A DNA stretch of 6,082 nucleotides, from assembly GCA_958436045.1 (NCBI GenBank), contig CAUBIP010000088.1, positions 1 to 6,082 on the forward strand, read 5' to 3'. Positions 5,414 through 6,082 of this stretch are shown here, one piece after another. The notes beneath the pieces were generated by a model. It was not told where the DNA came from and ran no database searches. It saw only the letters and a program-made list of their open reading frames with translations. The stretch is from an uncultured Oscillospiraceae bacterium (GTDB taxonomy: Bacteria; Bacillota; Clostridia; Oscillospirales; Oscillospiraceae). A program made the position numbers and the translations under genes. Position 1 is the stretch's first letter. Each line of letters begins with the position of its first letter.

Positions 5414-5764
5414 ATGCCAAAGGGAGTACCAAACAAGAAATACACACCGGAATTCAAGAAACACGTGATTGAAACGATGCTGGAAGAAAAGCTGAGCTAC
5501 AGCGAAACAGCGCGGCGGTTTGATGTTGTGCGCAGCAGAATCACAGCATGGGAATGCATCTATCTGACCGAAGGCCCAGAAGGATTGGCTGTAGAACGTC
5601 GCGGCCGCAGTAGTAAGGGTCGACCGCCGAAGGAGCTTCCGAAGGAGGTTGAAGAAGATCTGCTGGCAGAGGTACAGCGGCTGCGGGCGGAGAACGAATA
5701 CCTAAAAAAATTGCAAGCCTTGGTTCTGGAAGACGAGCGACGCCAGCACAAAAAACGCTGGTAG
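5414..5764 (+). CDS. IS3-family transposase OrfA (HTH and leucine-zipper protein)
   Basis: OrfA supplies DNA binding and regulation for IS3-family transposition. It is 116 residues from the ATG at 5414; a GTG at 5405 would add three residues but coincides with the ribosome binding site. The N-terminal helix-turn-helix spans about residues 8-55 (YTPEFKKHVIETMLEEK, then SYSETARRFDVVRSRITAWE and the YLTEGPEGL segment typical of the IS150 branch). A basic, Pro-containing linker (GRSSKGRPPKELP) follows. A leucine-zipper coiled coil (EDLLAEVQRLRAENEYLKKL) then serves for oligomer formation. The frame ends at TAG 5762-5764, and orfB continues in the -1 frame. Made alone, OrfA is expected to regulate; joined to OrfB by frameshifting it becomes the transposase. 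It looks intact. Confidence 0.93.
   Translation: MPKGVPNKKYTPEFKKHVIETMLEEKLSYSETARRFDVVRSRITAWECIYLTEGPEGLAVERRGRSSKGRPPKELPKEVEEDLLAEVQRLRAENEYLKKLQALVLEDERRQHKKRW
5704..5710 (+). promoter_or_regulatory. A7 slippery run for -1 frameshifting, orfA to orfB
   Basis: In the orfA frame this reads A AAA AAA, a heptamer on which both lysine tRNAs can re-pair after a one-base backward slip. It lies within the only stretch where the -1 frame is open together with orfA (5653-5764; the -1 frame has TGA at 5650-5652). A second A-run, C AAA AAA C (5749-5756), lies just before the orfA stop. It sits in a more typical position but pairs less well in the P site. Which one is used cannot be told from sequence alone. 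Confidence 0.55.
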
Positions 5765-6082
5765 TCCAGGAGCTGAGGCAAGACTTTTCGTTGCATATTC
5801 TTCTTTCCATCGCTCAACTGCCCCGTGCGACATTCTATTATCATCTGAAACGGATGAACCGTGTAGATAAGCACAAAGCCGTCAAGGAAGAAATTACGGC
5901 AATTTACCATGAAAACAGAGGCAGATACGGCTATCGCCGCATCACGGTGGAACTGCGCAACCGCAATCTGCCGCTGAATCACAAGACTGTCCAGCGGCTT
6001 ATGAAGGAGCTGGGCCTGATTTGCCGTGTCAGGATGAAGAAATACCGCTCTTATAAGGGCGAAGTGGGCAAAATTGCACCGA
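5704..6082 (+). CDS. IS3-family transposase OrfB, N-terminal part, cut by window edge
   Basis: This is read in the -1 frame relative to orfA, which has no stop from 5653 to the end of the window. The given start is the upstream slippery run; with the later A-run (5750-5755) the join would fall near 5755. Recognisable OrfB N-terminal segments follow: LRQDFSLHILLSIAQLPRAT then FYYHLKRMN (from about 5773), EITAIYHENRGRYGYRRIT (the HTH_21 region, about 5890-5946) and NHKTVQRLMKELGL. The basic stretch RVRMKKYRSYKGEVGKIAP then reaches the edge. The DDE catalytic integrase domain would come next and is not visible. No frame-breaking change is seen in the part present. The gene is partial only because the window ends. 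Confidence 0.88.

Larger units (their letters stand above)
5352..6082 (+). mobile_element. IS3-family (IS150-like) insertion sequence, left part only
   Basis: The left terminal repeat begins at about 5352 or 5354 (TGTGAACTGCGCCCCATTTG...), starting with TG as IS3 elements do. Inside it lie an extended -10 promoter, orfA (5414-5764) and the start of orfB in the -1 frame, running off the right edge. The overlapping two-frame layout and the orfA helix-turn-helix plus leucine-zipper pattern place it in the IS150 branch. The right inverted repeat, target duplication and catalytic DDE domain lie outside the window, so I cannot say whether the element is intact. The exact left tip is uncertain by two bases because TGTG allows either choice. 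Confidence 0.88.

Noticed and set aside
5560..5982. Minus-strand open frame of 140 residues across orfA/orfB
   Set aside because: It is antisense to the transposase genes, Ser/Arg-rich, and has no recognisable domain or ribosome site.
1..6082. CRISPR array, tRNA, rRNA or phage genes
   Set aside because: I looked for spaced direct repeats, tRNA-like cloverleaf ends and rRNA motifs and saw none. The only mobile DNA is the IS at the right.

Overview
The window looks like chromosomal DNA from a GC-rich member of the Firmicutes, probably a gut-type clostridium of the Oscillospiraceae/Ruminococcaceae kind. This is an inference from the GC-rich third codon positions, the strong AGGAGG-like ribosome binding sites, the sigma-A-type promoters, the style of the small two-helix membrane protein, and the IS150-type element. 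No marker gene in the window fixes the genus.

Left two thirds (about 1-4100), minus strand. Four genes are read leftward in the order: a small two-helix membrane protein with a Pro/Gln/Tyr-rich tail (3460-4002), mnmG (1435-3312, tRNA wobble-uridine modification), rnhA (1001-1438, ribonuclease HI) and a ten-helix EamA/DMT transporter (60-974). mnmG and rnhA overlap by ATGA, and the transporter starts 26 bases after rnhA, so these three are almost certainly one operon. The only clear promoter upstream of the group is a near-consensus one in front of the membrane-protein gene. A 147-base, very GC-rich leader with two stem-loops separates that gene from mnmG and may be a processing or attenuation point. 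A 13-bp stem-loop follows the transporter stop codon but has no U-tract on the transcribed strand.

Middle (4003-4285). A divergent intergenic region carries back-to-back sigma-A promoters, TTGACA-18-TATTAT leftward and TTGCAT-17-TATGAT rightward. The rightward transcript has an untranslated leader of about 110 bases with no fold that I recognise.

Right third, plus strand. A 350-residue cytosolic protein (4286-5338) has a PAS-like N-terminus and a histidine-kinase-type ATPase domain. The residue expected to be the phospho-accepting His is Arg, and part of the G1 box is altered. No response regulator lies next to it in the window. About 15 bases after its stop codon an IS3-family (IS150-like) insertion sequence begins and runs off the right edge. 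The element shows orfA, a -1 frameshift window with an A7 slippery run, and the N-terminal part of orfB. Its left end has a 16-bp perfect palindrome with the transposase promoter's -10 box in the loop and the ribosome binding site in the right arm. This arrangement would silence transposase translation from read-through transcripts. The element seems to have landed inside the kinase gene's own transcription terminator.

No wholly new system is evident. The points most worth following up are the His-less kinase-like protein and the architecture of the IS left end.
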